From: Nocardia concava NBRC 100430
Lineage (GTDB): Bacteria; Actinomycetota; Actinomycetes; Mycobacteriales; Mycobacteriaceae
Assembly (NCBI RefSeq): GCF_000308815.1
Contig: NZ_BAFX01000005.1
Span: forward strand, 56,476 to 120,475
Length of the DNA: 64,000 nt
Reading direction: 5' to 3'
Shown here: piece after piece, positions 1-8,741 of the stretch
How positions within the stretch are numbered: the first letter of the stretch is position 1
Layout: each line of letters starts with the position of its first letter
Translations under genes and position numbers: made by a program
The notes under the pieces: generated by a model
What the model was told of the DNA's origin: nothing
Database searches by the model: none
What the model saw: only the letters and a program-made list of their open reading frames with translations

Positions 1-1043
1 GGGCCCTGCGTGGTGTGGACGCCGAAGACGCCGGTCCACACCACCATCAGATCCAGGCTGGGCACCACATATACGTGCTGCAGGCCGAATCCGGACATGG
101 AATAGCTGTCGGTGGGCAGGAATTCGGGATTCTCCGCGCAGCCGGGACCGGTCCAGAACAGATAGCCGTAGCAGGAGTTGGTGTCCGACGGGGTGAGCGC
201 GCGTTTCAGGTAGGCGCTGGAAACGATGCTGCGGCCGTGCCATCGACCGTGTTCGGCGACCAGCATCCCGATGCGCGCCAGATCGTCGGGCGGGATGAAA
301 AGATGCGCGTATCCGTAAGTGTGCCCGGATCGGTCGCGCGCCCAGTAGTAATCGGTGCGCGGAATTCCGAGGGGGCCGAACAGTTCCCGCTGCGCGAATT
401 CCTGGAGTGGTTCGCCGACAGCCAATTCCACGACATAGGACAGCAGATCCACATTGCGCTGGCTGTATTGGAAGGCGGTGCCCGGCGGATCGTCGAACGG
501 CACCCCCAGGGCCTGTACCGCGCTGAACGGATCGATGGGCACGATGCCGGTAATCCCCTCGGTCACCGCGCCCACGCGTAGGCCCGAGGTCTCCTGGAGC
601 AGATTCTCCACGGTGATCGTGCGATGTTCGGGATCGCCGATGCCCGGCGGGAGATAGCGGTCCAGGGTGGCGCCGATATCGAGTTTTCCTCGATCCCAGG
701 CGATTCCGGCCAGCAGCGAGACGACGCTCTTGGTGACGCTCCAGACATTCCACGGCACGCCACCGGTTTCGGCATTCCAGGGTCCCTCGCCGATCAGGCA
801 ATTGTGCCGGAAAACCTGCACGTTCAAGCGATTCCGCGAGGCCGCGAAATCCAGTGCGGCGCCCAGCAGGCCCGAGTCCACACCGGTCTGTTCCGGCACG
901 GCCCGCTCGAAATCCCGCCCCGCGGGTTCCGAGCAACGCGCCGATGGCGGCGCCGCTCCCGCGCCGCCGCCACCGATGATCACGCTGCCCGCCGTCAGGA
1001 CCACCGCGATCACGGCGGCCCACCCCCTGCGCCTGCGCACCAT
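1..1043 (-). CDS. Secreted serine hydrolase, beta-lactamase/class C-like (3' end beyond window)
   Basis: The frame opens at ATG 1043 on the minus strand and is still open at base 1, so about 347 residues are seen and the C-terminus is missing. Residues 1-27 form a signal peptide: five basic residues in the first seven, a hydrophobic core, then AGA. The nucleophile motif SVTK (Ser about 102, Lys about 105) and a YSQ at about 193, in the place of the usual YxN, mark the class C beta-lactamase/DD-peptidase/esterase fold. The protein probably acts outside the membrane on a peptidoglycan or ester substrate, which cannot be told from sequence. It diverges from the AAA ATPase operon across 264 bases. 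Confidence 0.8.
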   Translation of the reverse strand, partial: MVRRRRGWAAVIAVVLTAGSVIIGGGGAGAAPPSARCSEPAGRDFERAVPEQTGVDSGLLGAALDFAASRNRLNVQVFRHNCLIGEGPWNAETGGVPWNVWSVTKSVVSLLAGIAWDRGKLDIGATLDRYLPPGIGDPEHRTITVENLLQETSGLRVGAVTEGITGIVPIDPFSAVQALGVPFDDPPGTAFQYSQRNVDLLSYVVELAVGEPLQEFAQRELFGPLGIPRTDYYWARDRSGHTYGYAHLFIPPDDLARIGMLVAEHGRWHGRSIVSSAYLKRALTPSDTNSCYGYLFWTGPGCAENPEFLPTDSYSMSGFGLQHVYVVPSLDLMVVWTGVFGVHTTQG

Positions 1044-1268
1044 GGCGCCCAGGCTAACGCGGGCATCCCGGCGAACCGGGGAAGTTGACGCTGACGCCCA
1101 ACAAGCGCCTCTCGGCGAGTGGTCGCTCGTAGCGACGAAGGGTGCGGCCCGGGGCTGTTCCGACGCCAGCAATGGTCATCAACCGGAGCCGCTCCGGATC
1201 TATTCCGCGCCGCGGGTTGTGATCCGGGCAACCCCGTTCGTGCGGTGTCCCGTGTCACCCGTTGCGTT

Positions 1269-1274
1269 TAGCAT
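1269..1274 (+). promoter_or_regulatory. Possible -10 box for the AAA/TPR operon
   Basis: TAGCAT fits the actinobacterial TAnnnT -10 pattern and would place transcription start near 1281. That would exclude the upstream in-frame GTG at 1278 and supports the TTG at 1308. No convincing -35 is visible. The rest of the 1044-1307 divergent interval shows nothing I can name. Confidence 0.3.
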
Positions 1275-1307
1275 TCGGTGCAGTTATCGCACTTTTCTGG
1301 GGGAGCT

Positions 1308-2558
1308 TTGACCGACGATCCGGTGATCACCAATTTGCTGACCGTGCTCGACACCAATCCCGAGCTGCTGCCGGTTCGGATCAGCGTGATCGAGCTGCTG
1401 GCGGCCAAGGGCCGGCATGCCGAGGCGCTCGGCCACTGCGCCACGGCCCTGGCGCAGGATCCGGCGAACGCGCAGATTCACGCGCTGTTGCAACGCAGTA
1501 CGGCGGCGCTGGCCGGGGGAGCGGTAGCGTCTTCCGCGCAGTCGCCGGAACCCGATGCCGCCGGGCGGGAAGCAGATGCCACCGGCTACGACTGGGATGC
1601 CGCCGAACAGCAGGTCGGCGACATCATCGAACCGGCCTTCGTGAACGACAAACCCGAGGTCTACGTCGAGGGCGATGTCGGTCTCTTCGAACGGCCCAAG
1701 CTCACCCTCGCCGATGTCGGCGGCATGGAGCACGTCAAGCGGCAGCTGGAACTCTCGCTGCTGGGTCCGGTGCGAAACCCGGAGCTGGCCAAGGCCTTCG
1801 GCACCAGCGCCCGCGGCGGCCTGCTGCTCTACGGCCCGCCCGGCTGCGGCAAGACCTTCGTGGCGTCGGCCATCGCGGGCGAGCTCGGCGCGAACTTCTA
1901 CGCCATCGAGATCGCCGACGTCCTCAACTGGTACACCGGCCGCAGCGAATACAACCTCAAGCAGGTCTTCCGCACCGCCCGCCGCAAGGCGCCCTGCGTG
2001 CTGTTCTTCGACGAGATCGACGCCCTCGGTCACAAGCGCAGTCACCTGTCCGGTTCCAATTCCCTGCGCTCCACCGTCAATCAGCTGCTCACCGAGATGG
2101 ATTCGATGACCAGCGACAACGAGGGCGTCTATGTCATCGGCGCGACCAACCACCCGTGGGACGTCGACGTGGCGCTGCGCCGCCCCGGCCGCTTCGACCG
2201 CATGGTCCTGGTGACCCTGCCCGACCACGCGGCCCGAGTCTCGATCCTGCGCCACCACCTGAAGGATCGCCCTATCGAAGGCATCGACCTCAACGCCATC
2301 GCCACCCGCACCGACAACTACTCCGGCGCCGACCTGGCCCAGATCTGCAAGGCCGCAACCCAGCTCGCCATGGCCGACTCCATCCGCACCGGCACCGTCC
2401 GCCCGGTCCGCATGGACGACATCGCCACCGCCCTCACCCAAACCCGCCCCAGCACCGGCGCCTGGTTCGAATCCGCCCGCAACGTCGTCGAATTCGCCAA
2501 CAACGACGGCAGCTACGACGACCTGGCCACCTACATGCGCACCCGGAAGAACCGATGA
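1308..2558 (+). CDS. AAA+ ATPase with N-terminal TPR-like region
   Basis: This 416-residue protein has an N-terminal helical TPR-like segment (residues 1-65), a linker, and one AAA module. Walker A GPPGCGKT lies at about 176, the pore-loop sequence WYTGRSE follows, Walker B FFDEIDAL lies near 231, and the arginine-finger region RRPGRFDR near 291. The module resembles the Vps4/Cdc48/FtsH class of hexameric unfoldases or remodelers. The start is taken as TTG 1308 because GGGGGAG lies just upstream and the downstream sequence TDDPVI reads as a natural N-terminus; GTG 1278 is in frame but lies upstream of the likely transcript start. It overlaps the next gene by ATGA, so the three genes are surely one operon. 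Substrate unknown. Confidence 0.85.
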   Translation: MTDDPVITNLLTVLDTNPELLPVRISVIELLAAKGRHAEALGHCATALAQDPANAQIHALLQRSTAALAGGAVASSAQSPEPDAAGREADATGYDWDAAEQQVGDIIEPAFVNDKPEVYVEGDVGLFERPKLTLADVGGMEHVKRQLELSLLGPVRNPELAKAFGTSARGGLLLYGPPGCGKTFVASAIAGELGANFYAIEIADVLNWYTGRSEYNLKQVFRTARRKAPCVLFFDEIDALGHKRSHLSGSNSLRSTVNQLLTEMDSMTSDNEGVYVIGATNHPWDVDVALRRPGRFDRMVLVTLPDHAARVSILRHHLKDRPIEGIDLNAIATRTDNYSGADLAQICKAATQLAMADSIRTGTVRPVRMDDIATALTQTRPSTGAWFESARNVVEFANNDGSYDDLATYMRTRKNR

Positions 2559-3988
2559 ACCCCAAGCTCGAACAGGCTCTCACGCTGGCCGAGCTGGGCC
2601 GACCGGAGGCGGGGTGCGAGCTGGCGACCGAGGTGGTGGCCGCCAACCCGAACGATGTGCGGGCGCTGTACGTGCTCGCATCCCTGTCGCTCCTGTGCGC
2701 CGAGAACCAGTGCGCCTTCGACTGCGCGACATCAGCGTTGGCCATCGCACCCGAGGGTGACGCGCTCTGGACGATCCGGGCCCGGGCCGCCTACAACCTC
2801 TCCTCGGGAGCGGACCCCGGATCTCCGGATCGCGTGGAGTGGTATCGCATCGCGGTGTCCGCCGCGCGGCGCGCGGTGGAACTCGATCCCGCGAAGCCGG
2901 AGAATCTCGTCGTTTACGGGTTCCTGCTCTCGCCGATCGATCGGGCCGTGGGGCTGGCCGCGCTCGACCGAGCACTCGAACTGGACCCGGAGAACCTCGA
3001 GGCATTTCAGCTGCGTTCGACCATATATCGAGTGGCCGGGGAGCCGGATCGGGCCGAGGAGTCTTTACGGGAAGTGCTGCGCCTCGACCCGGCCAACGCC
3101 AAGGCCGTCCACAAACTGGCCGGAGTGGCCAGGGAACGTGGAGATCTGGACGAGGCGGCCGCACGCTTGCGGCAGGCAGGACAGCTGGACCCGGCCGGAG
3201 CCGATGAGGTTCGCCGTGAGCTCGGTTGGGTGCTGGCTGAGCAGCGGCGACTGTCCGAGGCGGCATCGGAACCACCGCCGATCGAACCTGCCCGGCCGCA
3301 CCGAGTTTCACCGAATATCCTGGTCGACGATCCGGAACTGCTGGCGGAACTGCGGCGCTGCGATGCCGATCGATGGCGCAGTATCGAGCCCGCCGATGTC
3401 GAGCAGGCCACGGCGCGATTGGCGGAGCTGCGGCAGGAACAGCCTGAAAACGCCGACATCCTTTATGAATCCGCGCTCGCCGATTGGTTGTGCGGTCGCC
3501 GCCGCGCCGCGATCAACCGGCTGCGCAAGGTCGCCCGACTGGATCCGGCGCGGATGGGGCAGGTCGAGGCGCACATCGCGACCCTCGAGGCCGAGGACGA
3601 GCGGGCCATCGAGGCGCGGGCGGCGCGGCGCGAGAAGCAGACTCGACAGCAGCATGAGCGGCAGCTCGAGAACGATGTCGAACACGCCGCGGAGCAGGCG
3701 ATCGCGCGTCGCGAGCGGCGGGAGCGGGCCAAGGTTCGCCGTGGGCTCGGCTCGTCGGCATCCGGCGTGGATCTCGCTGCCGCCGTGCGCGTTCGGCGGA
3801 AAATCCGGTGGCTGGTTCTGATCCCGGCGCTCCTCCTCGCGCGGCTGGCCCTCTATGCCTGCGCCTCTCACGCCGACGATCACCGGTCGGTCCCGTCGCC
3901 GACCACCGGCGCGCCGATGTACCAGCCTTACGAGCCGCCCCATCTGCCCGAGATACCACCGTCGGCAAGTAGTCCGAGGCAGGGATGA
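2555..3988 (+). CDS. TPR protein with C-terminal membrane anchor
   Basis: The 477-residue protein starts at ATG 2555, overlapping the ATPase stop by four bases. It has TPR-type helix pairs through roughly residues 1-230 (recurring ELDPxN and RLDPAN turns), a second TPR-like block at about 260-345, and a charged, coiled-coil-prone stretch rich in Glu and Arg at about 345-400. One transmembrane helix lies near 417-437 (RWLVLIPALLLARLALYACA), followed by a short Pro-rich tail. It is probably a membrane scaffold working with the ATPase encoded before it. I recognise no named family beyond TPR. A longer frame running back to 1262 is not coding upstream of 2555. Confidence 0.85.
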   Translation: MNPKLEQALTLAELGRPEAGCELATEVVAANPNDVRALYVLASLSLLCAENQCAFDCATSALAIAPEGDALWTIRARAAYNLSSGADPGSPDRVEWYRIAVSAARRAVELDPAKPENLVVYGFLLSPIDRAVGLAALDRALELDPENLEAFQLRSTIYRVAGEPDRAEESLREVLRLDPANAKAVHKLAGVARERGDLDEAAARLRQAGQLDPAGADEVRRELGWVLAEQRRLSEAASEPPPIEPARPHRVSPNILVDDPELLAELRRCDADRWRSIEPADVEQATARLAELRQEQPENADILYESALADWLCGRRRAAINRLRKVARLDPARMGQVEAHIATLEAEDERAIEARAARREKQTRQQHERQLENDVEHAAEQAIARRERRERAKVRRGLGSSASGVDLAAAVRVRRKIRWLVLIPALLLARLALYACASHADDHRSVPSPTTGAPMYQPYEPPHLPEIPPSASSPRQG

Positions 3989-4992
3989 GCGAGAAGATCG
4001 AGAAGGCGCTGATCCTCAGCGAACTCGGGCGGTTCGAAGCGGCGCGGGAGCTGCTGGCGGAGGTGCTCGCCGCTGAGCCGGACAACGCGACCGCGCTGGC
4101 GCGCATGGCCGACCTGTGCCGCCAGCTGGGGGAATACGAATGGGCGCTGGAGTTTTCGGCGGCTGCCCTGCGGGTGGCGCCGAATGCCGACTATGCCTGG
4201 CGAATACGGGCACTGTCGGAGTATCGGCTGAACCTGGCCACGAAAGGCGCCCCGGCCGCGGGGCACCGATCGCGGGCGTTGGCGGCGGCGCGCCGGGCCG
4301 TCGAACTGAGCCCCGATGAGGTGGAAAGCCTCCGGGTCCAGGCGATCGTCCAGTGGGACACCGACCCGGCGGCGGCGCTGCGGGTCCTGGACCGGGCCCT
4401 GGAACTGGATCCCGACAATGTCCGCTCACATATGCTGCGCGGCTTGATCTTTCGCTGGCAGCTGCGGGCTCCCGACGCGTTGGACCGGGCCGAGGCGGCC
4501 TTCCGCGAGGCACTGCGCCTGCAACCCGAGCACTCCCAGGCGCTCTACGAGCTGGCACTGATCACCGTGGAACGCGGCGATATCCGAAGGGCCAGACAGC
4601 AATTGCGCCGGGTGGCCGAGCTCGACCCCGAGTACGGCGACAATGTGCGCGAGCAGCTGGAGCGTGTCACCAAACTGGCCAATAGCCTGGCCGCCCAGCG
4701 GACCGCCCGGGAAGCCGCTGCCTTCCAAGGCAATCAGCTAACGAGTGGCTTCCGTGTCGGTCGTTTCGGTCGCTTTGCCGCGTTCTTCGTGGCCATCATG
4801 CTGATCCGTGGTCTGGTCTCGGCTTGCTCGAATGACTCCCCGAGCCCCGCCCACGACAATCGGCACCCGACGCAGCCCTACCTCCCGTCGGAGTACCTGC
4901 ACCCGCCAACGTTCCTCCCGAGGCCGACCCTGCCCCCGGACTGGCGTTCGCAGTTCCCCCAACCAACCGTCCAAGTGCCCGGGCCGCCCTGA
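3985..4992 (+). CDS. Second TPR protein with C-terminal membrane anchor
   Basis: ATG 3985 overlaps the previous stop by four bases. The 335-residue product begins much like its neighbour (ALILSELGRFEAARELLAEV against QALTLAELGRPEAGCELATE), so the two are paralogues. TPRs fill residues 1-230. A transmembrane helix follows at about 258-282 (RFAAFFVAIMLIRGLVSAC) and the tail is Pro-rich. The lack of a signal peptide suggests the TPR part is cytoplasmic, next to the AAA ATPase. The role is inferred from the operon only: adaptor or membrane recruitment factor for the ATPase. Confidence 0.85.
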   Translation: MSEKIEKALILSELGRFEAARELLAEVLAAEPDNATALARMADLCRQLGEYEWALEFSAAALRVAPNADYAWRIRALSEYRLNLATKGAPAAGHRSRALAAARRAVELSPDEVESLRVQAIVQWDTDPAAALRVLDRALELDPDNVRSHMLRGLIFRWQLRAPDALDRAEAAFREALRLQPEHSQALYELALITVERGDIRRARQQLRRVAELDPEYGDNVREQLERVTKLANSLAAQRTAREAAAFQGNQLTSGFRVGRFGRFAAFFVAIMLIRGLVSACSNDSPSPAHDNRHPTQPYLPSEYLHPPTFLPRPTLPPDWRSQFPQPTVQVPGPP

Positions 4993-5056
4993 CCCATCGC
5001 CCGATAGCAGCTGGTCGGAGCCGCCGAGACTGTATACACCTTTGTTTACCGAGGGC

Positions 5057-5097
5057 CCTGCCCAGTTTTCTTGACTAGTTCCAGAAAACTGGGCAGG
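5057..5097. promoter_or_regulatory. 15-bp inverted repeat in the catalase leader
   Basis: A perfect inverted repeat, CCTGCCCAGTTTTCT at 5057-5071 and its complement at 5083-5097, is separated by 11 bases and ends 9 bases before the catalase ATG. It could be an operator for a peroxide or iron sensor, or an mRNA hairpin placed over the start region. It has no U-tract, so it is a poor terminator for the upstream operon. Confidence 0.6.
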
Positions 5098-5106
5098 CTC
5101 GGATCC

Positions 5107-6567
5107 ATGACCAAGGCGACCACCACCAATTCCGGCGCCCCCGTGCCCAGCGACAACGAGTCGCTCACCGCGGGTACCCAGGGCCCGATCCTGCTCCACG
5201 ACCACTACCTGATCGAGAAGCTGGCTCAGTTCAACCGGGAGCGGGTGCCGGAGCGTGTGGTGCACGCCAAGGGCGCGGGCGCTTTTGGCGAACTGGTGGT
5301 TACCGGTGATGTGAGCCGCTACACCAAGGCCGCGGTGTTCCAGCCGGGCACGCGCACCGAGTCGCTGGTGCGTTTCTCCACCGTCGCCGGTGAGCAGGGC
5401 AGCCCCGACACCTGGCGCGACCCGCGCGGTTTCGCGGTGAAGTTCTACACCACCGAGGGCAACCTCGACATCGTCGGCAACAACACCCCGGTGTTCTTCA
5501 TCAAGGACCCGATCAAGTTCCCCGACTTCATCCACTCGCAGAAGCGCCTGCCGGGCAGCGGTCTGCGCGACGCCAACATGCAGTGGGACTTCTGGACCCT
5601 GCGTCCGGAGACCGCCCACCAGGTCACCTGGCTGATGGGCGACCGCGGCATCCCGGCCACCCTGCGCCACATGGACGGCTTCGGTTCGCACACCTACCAG
5701 TGGATCAACGCGGCGGGCGAGCGCTTCTGGGTGAAGTACCACTTCAAGACCGATCAGGGCATCAAGTGCCTGACCCAGGCCGAGGCCGACGAGATCGCCG
5801 GTAAGGACGCCGACTTCCACCGTCGCGATCTGTACGAGGCCATCGAGCGCGGCGACCACCCGTCCTGGACCCTGAAGGTCCAGATCATGCCGGTCGCCGA
5901 GGCGGAGAACTACCGCTTCAACCCGTTCGACCTGACCAAGGTCTGGTCGCAGCAGGACTACCCGCTCATCGAGGTCGGCCGCTGGACCCTGAACCGCAAC
6001 CCCGCGAACTACTTCGTGGACATCGAGCAGGCCGCCTTCGAGCCCTCGAACACCGTTCCCGGCGTTGCCTTCTCGCCCGACAAGATGCTGCTGGGCCGCG
6101 TGTTCGCCTACGCCGACGCGCACCGCTACCGGATCGGCGCCAACTACGCGCAGCTGCCGCCGAACCGGCCCAAGGCCGCGCAGGTGAACTCCTACTCGCA
6201 GGACGGCGCGATGCGGTTCTCGCACAACGCCTCCAGCGTCCCCGTGTACGCGCCCAACTCCTTCGGCGGCCCGCACGCCGATGCCGAGCGCGCCATCGAC
6301 GACGGTGCGTGGGCCTTCGACCCGACCATGGTCCGGGCCGGTTACGTCACCCACCGCGAGGACAACGACTTCGCGCAGGCCGGCACCCTGGTTCGCGAGG
6401 TCATGGACGACGCGCAGCGGGATCGCCTGGTGGGCAATGTGGTCGGCCACATCCTCGGTGGCGTCCGCGAGCCGATCCTGAGCCGCGTGTTCGACTACTG
6501 GAAGAGCGTCGACGCCGATCTCGGCAAGCGCATCGAGGTGGGCGTCCGCGAGCAGCTGGGCAAGTAG
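5107..6567 (+). CDS. katA: Monofunctional haem catalase
   Basis: The 486-residue protein is a small-subunit (clade 3-like) catalase that dismutates hydrogen peroxide in the cytoplasm. The distal catalytic His is at about 53 in [11 protein letters not shown], the catalytic Asn is in GNNTPVFF at about 125, and the proximal haem ligand Tyr is at about 335 in [14 protein letters not shown]. Length and motifs are complete. ATG 5107 is chosen over the in-frame TTG at 5071, which lies inside the inverted repeat. The gene stands alone and is followed by a strong hairpin; a MerR regulator lies downstream. Confidence 0.97.
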   Translation: MTKATTTNSGAPVPSDNESLTAGTQGPILLHDHYLIEKLAQFNRERVPERVVHAKGAGAFGELVVTGDVSRYTKAAVFQPGTRTESLVRFSTVAGEQGSPDTWRDPRGFAVKFYTTEGNLDIVGNNTPVFFIKDPIKFPDFIHSQKRLPGSGLRDANMQWDFWTLRPETAHQVTWLMGDRGIPATLRHMDGFGSHTYQWINAAGERFWVKYHFKTDQGIKCLTQAEADEIAGKDADFHRRDLYEAIERGDHPSWTLKVQIMPVAEAENYRFNPFDLTKVWSQQDYPLIEVGRWTLNRNPANYFVDIEQAAFEPSNTVPGVAFSPDKMLLGRVFAYADAHRYRIGANYAQLPPNRPKAAQVNSYSQDGAMRFSHNASSVPVYAPNSFGGPHADAERAIDDGAWAFDPTMVRAGYVTHREDNDFAQAGTLVREVMDDAQRDRLVGNVVGHILGGVREPILSRVFDYWKSVDADLGKRIEVGVREQLGK

Positions 6568-6586
6568 GAACCAAGAGCGATAAGTC

Positions 6587-6620
6587 GAAGGCCCGCACCG
6601 CGTCAGCGGTGCGGGCCTTC
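6587..6620 (+). terminator. Hairpin terminator after catalase
   Basis: A perfect 15-bp stem (GAAGGCCCGCACCGC and complement) with a GTCA loop lies 19 bases after the catalase stop. It is GC-rich and lacks a U-run, as is common in actinobacteria. Confidence 0.75.
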
Positions 6621-6684
6621 GCCGTGTCCAAAGCCGATAGCGCAGCTATCTATGATGAGTGGTCCGCGCCGACAAGGAGGTCCG

Positions 6685-7332
6685 ATGCGAATCGGGGAGC
6701 TGAGCAAGGCCAGTGGTGTCACCACCCCGACGATCAAGTACTACCTGCGGGAAGGCCTGCTGCCCAAGGGCGAAGCGACCGGCCACAACCAGGCCCAGTA
6801 CGGCGAAACCCACCTCCGCCGCCTCCGCCTGATCCGCGCGCTCGTCGAGGTCGGCGGCCTCTCCATCGCCGCGGCCCGCGATGTCATTGCGGCCCTGGAC
6901 GATCCGAACCTCGGCACCCACAAGATCCTCGGCGTGGCACAGAAGACCGCCACCCGCAGCATCGCCTTCTGTGACGAGGAGTCGCGAACCGCCGGGCTCG
7001 CGGAGGTGCGGGCGATGGTGGACCGCCTGGGCTGGCGCGTCGGACGGGACAATCCTGCGGTGCTGGCCGCCGCCGAAGTGGTCGGCGCGCTACGGCAATT
7101 GGGCCACGACGACATCGTGGACCGCCTCGACGACTACGCCCGCGCCCTGGAACCGGTCGCCGAATTGGATCTGGCCGCGGTGGCCGCCCAGGGCGCCGAT
7201 ATCGACGGCATGGCCGAGACCGTCGTCGTCGGAAACGTGCTCGGAGACGAGCTGATCAGCGCGCTGCGGCATCTCGCCCAGACCGAGCGCTCCGCCGAAT
7301 TCTTCAACTTCCAGCCAGGATCGAATCCGTGA
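6685..7332 (+). CDS. MerR-family transcriptional regulator
   Basis: ATG 6685 follows a strong AAGGAGG at 6674-6680. The 215-residue protein begins MRIGELSKASGVTTPTIKYY, the MerR winged helix-turn-helix, with the usual second wing (GLLPKGEATGHNQ) and a long C-terminal helical effector region. The effector region shows no clustered cysteines for metal binding, so the signal is probably organic or redox. Its 3' end overlaps the convergent TetR gene by 29 bases. The target is unknown; the catalase upstream is a possibility only. Confidence 0.9.
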   Translation: MRIGELSKASGVTTPTIKYYLREGLLPKGEATGHNQAQYGETHLRRLRLIRALVEVGGLSIAAARDVIAALDDPNLGTHKILGVAQKTATRSIAFCDEESRTAGLAEVRAMVDRLGWRVGRDNPAVLAAAEVVGALRQLGHDDIVDRLDDYARALEPVAELDLAAVAAQGADIDGMAETVVVGNVLGDELISALRHLAQTERSAEFFNFQPGSNP

Positions 7333-7882
7333 GGCGCTCGGCGACGCGATCGTCCAGCGGTGCGTGGCCCAGTATGAAGCGATACCAGAACACCCCGTAG
7401 AACTGGTCGACCAGCAACTCGAGGTCGGCGTCCGCGCGCAGTTCGCCGCGCTGCTGTCCGCGCGCGAGCACGGCCCGCACCGCTTCCCGTCGCTGCGCGG
7501 TGAAGGTCCGCAGCAATTCGGCCAGATGCGGATCGTGCGCGGCCTCGCGTACCAGGGTCCGCAGCGCGGGCGCCGTCGAATCGCTCTGCGCGCCACGGAA
7601 AGTCGACTCGACAACGGCGAGCAGATCGGCCCGAACCGAGCCGCTGTCCGGCGTCGGGACCTGTAGTGCCGATCGCTCGGTCAGCGCGTCCAGCAGCACC
7701 GCTCCCTTGGACGGCCACCAGCGATACACCGTCTGCTTCCCGACCCCGGCTTCCTTGGCGATGGCGTCGATGGTGACCGGCGCGCCCGCGGATCCGCCGA
7801 GCAGTCGTAGCGAGGCGTCCAGGATGGCTTGGCGGCTGGCCTCGTTGCGCCGCCGCCCGGTGTGGGGTCGCTCGTGATGCAC
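7304..7882 (-). CDS. TetR-family repressor, divergent from SDR
   Basis: The 192-residue protein starts at GTG 7882 with AAAGGAG four bases upstream. The N-terminal HTH (ILDASLRLLGG ... IDAIAKEAGVGKQTVYRWWPSK) is typical TetR/AcrR, and the C-terminal ligand domain is variable. It is transcribed away from the SDR gene at 7980. The shared intergenic space holds two copies of a CGAGACT palindrome, so it very probably represses itself and the SDR. Confidence 0.93.
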   Translation of the reverse strand: MHHERPHTGRRRNEASRQAILDASLRLLGGSAGAPVTIDAIAKEAGVGKQTVYRWWPSKGAVLLDALTERSALQVPTPDSGSVRADLLAVVESTFRGAQSDSTAPALRTLVREAAHDPHLAELLRTFTAQRREAVRAVLARGQQRGELRADADLELLVDQFYGVFWYRFILGHAPLDDRVAERLTDSILAGS

Positions 7883-7895
7883 ATCACTCCTTTGT

Positions 7896-7912
7896 CGAGA
7901 CTAAAAGTCTCG
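7896..7912. promoter_or_regulatory. TetR operator 1 (CGAGACT-AAA-AGTCTCG)
   Basis: A perfect 7-bp inverted repeat with a 3-base spacer lies between the divergent TetR and SDR genes. It is preceded by TTGT, as is operator 2, and begins 14 bases from the TetR start codon. Confidence 0.7.
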
Positions 7913-7925
7913 TCTACGGCGTTGT

Positions 7926-7942
7926 CGAGACTGTCAGTTCCG
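7926..7942. promoter_or_regulatory. TetR operator 2 (CGAGACT-GTC-AGTTCCG)
   Basis: The left half is identical to operator 1 and the right half matches at five of seven positions. The two sites are exactly 30 bp apart, close to three helical turns, which would let two dimers bind the same DNA face. Confidence 0.6.
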
Positions 7943-7979
7943 TAAGAATAAACGGACAGCGACAGAGAGGGTTTCAGCA

Positions 7980-8720
7980 ATGACCACAACATCGCCGACC
8001 ACAACACCGCGCGTCGTAGTCATGGGTGGCAGCTCCGGCATCGGCGAGGCCACCGCCACCGCCTTCGCGGCCGACGGCGCCGAGGTCGTCATCACCGGCC
8101 GCAACCGCGACAAGATCGACGCGGCCATCGCCCGCATCGGCGGCAAGACCACCGGTTACGCGCTGGACGCCACCAGCCAGGCCGATATCGACGCGTTCTT
8201 CGCCCAGGCCGGGACCATCGACCACCTGGTCGTCTCGGTCAGCGGCTCGGCCGGCAGCGGCCCCTTCGCCGACCTCGACCTGGATCAGCTGGCCGCCGGT
8301 TTCGACGGCAAGTTCTGGCCGCAGGTCCGCATCCTGAAAGCCGCACTGCCGCACCTGGATCCGAGCGGTTCGGTAACCCTGGTGACCGCGGGCTCGTCCC
8401 GCTCCGCCTTCCCAGGCACCGCGGGCCTGGCCGCCATCAACGGCGCCCTCGACGCCATGGTCCCGCCGCTGGCGGTCGAACTCGCCCCGCTGCGCATCAA
8501 TGCCGTCTCCCCGGGCGTCATCGACACCCCGTGGTGGGAGCGGGTTCCCGAGGCGCAGCGCCTGGCCCTGTTCGACGGCCTGGTCGCCACCACCCCGGTC
8601 GGCCGGGTCGGCCGCCCGGAGGACATCGCCCGGGCCATCCACATGCTGGCCACCAACGGCTTCATCACCGGCGTGGTGCTCGACGCCAATGGCGGCACCA
8701 GCCTGGCGACCGGTCGCTGA
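7980..8720 (+). CDS. SDR-family protein lacking the YxxxK catalytic pair
   Basis: The 246-residue protein has the NAD(P)-binding motif GGSSGIGE near residue 17 and the classical SDR C-terminus (INAVSPGVIDTPWW). The usual serine is present (TAGSSRS). At about 147-155, where YxxxK should stand, it reads GLAAINGAL, so the catalytic Tyr and Lys appear replaced by Leu and Asn. It may therefore use another mechanism or be a cofactor-binding regulator. ATG 7980 has GAGAGG about nine bases upstream. Its control by the divergent TetR is inferred from the operators. Confidence 0.88.
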   Translation: MTTTSPTTTPRVVVMGGSSGIGEATATAFAADGAEVVITGRNRDKIDAAIARIGGKTTGYALDATSQADIDAFFAQAGTIDHLVVSVSGSAGSGPFADLDLDQLAAGFDGKFWPQVRILKAALPHLDPSGSVTLVTAGSSRSAFPGTAGLAAINGALDAMVPPLAVELAPLRINAVSPGVIDTPWWERVPEAQRLALFDGLVATTPVGRVGRPEDIARAIHMLATNGFITGVVLDANGGTSLATGR

Positions 8721-8728
8721 CCAGCAAG

Positions 8729-8734
8729 TAGTTT
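8729..8734 (+). promoter_or_regulatory. -10 box for leaderless LtrA-like gene
   Basis: TAGTTT lies seven bases before ATG 8742, so the transcript probably begins at the start codon. This favours ATG 8742 over the in-frame TTG 8733 and GTG 8736. Confidence 0.45.
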
Positions 8735-8741
8735 GGTGGGC

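Noticed and set aside
1262..2554. 5' part of a 908-codon open frame on the plus strand ending at 3988
   Set aside because: It is out of frame with the AAA ATPase and reads as Arg/Pro/His-rich shadow sequence; only the part from ATG 2555 is a gene.
5061..5076. TTGACT in the katA repeat loop as a -35 box
   Set aside because: No TAnnnT at a suitable 16-19 base distance; the start codon would be too close.
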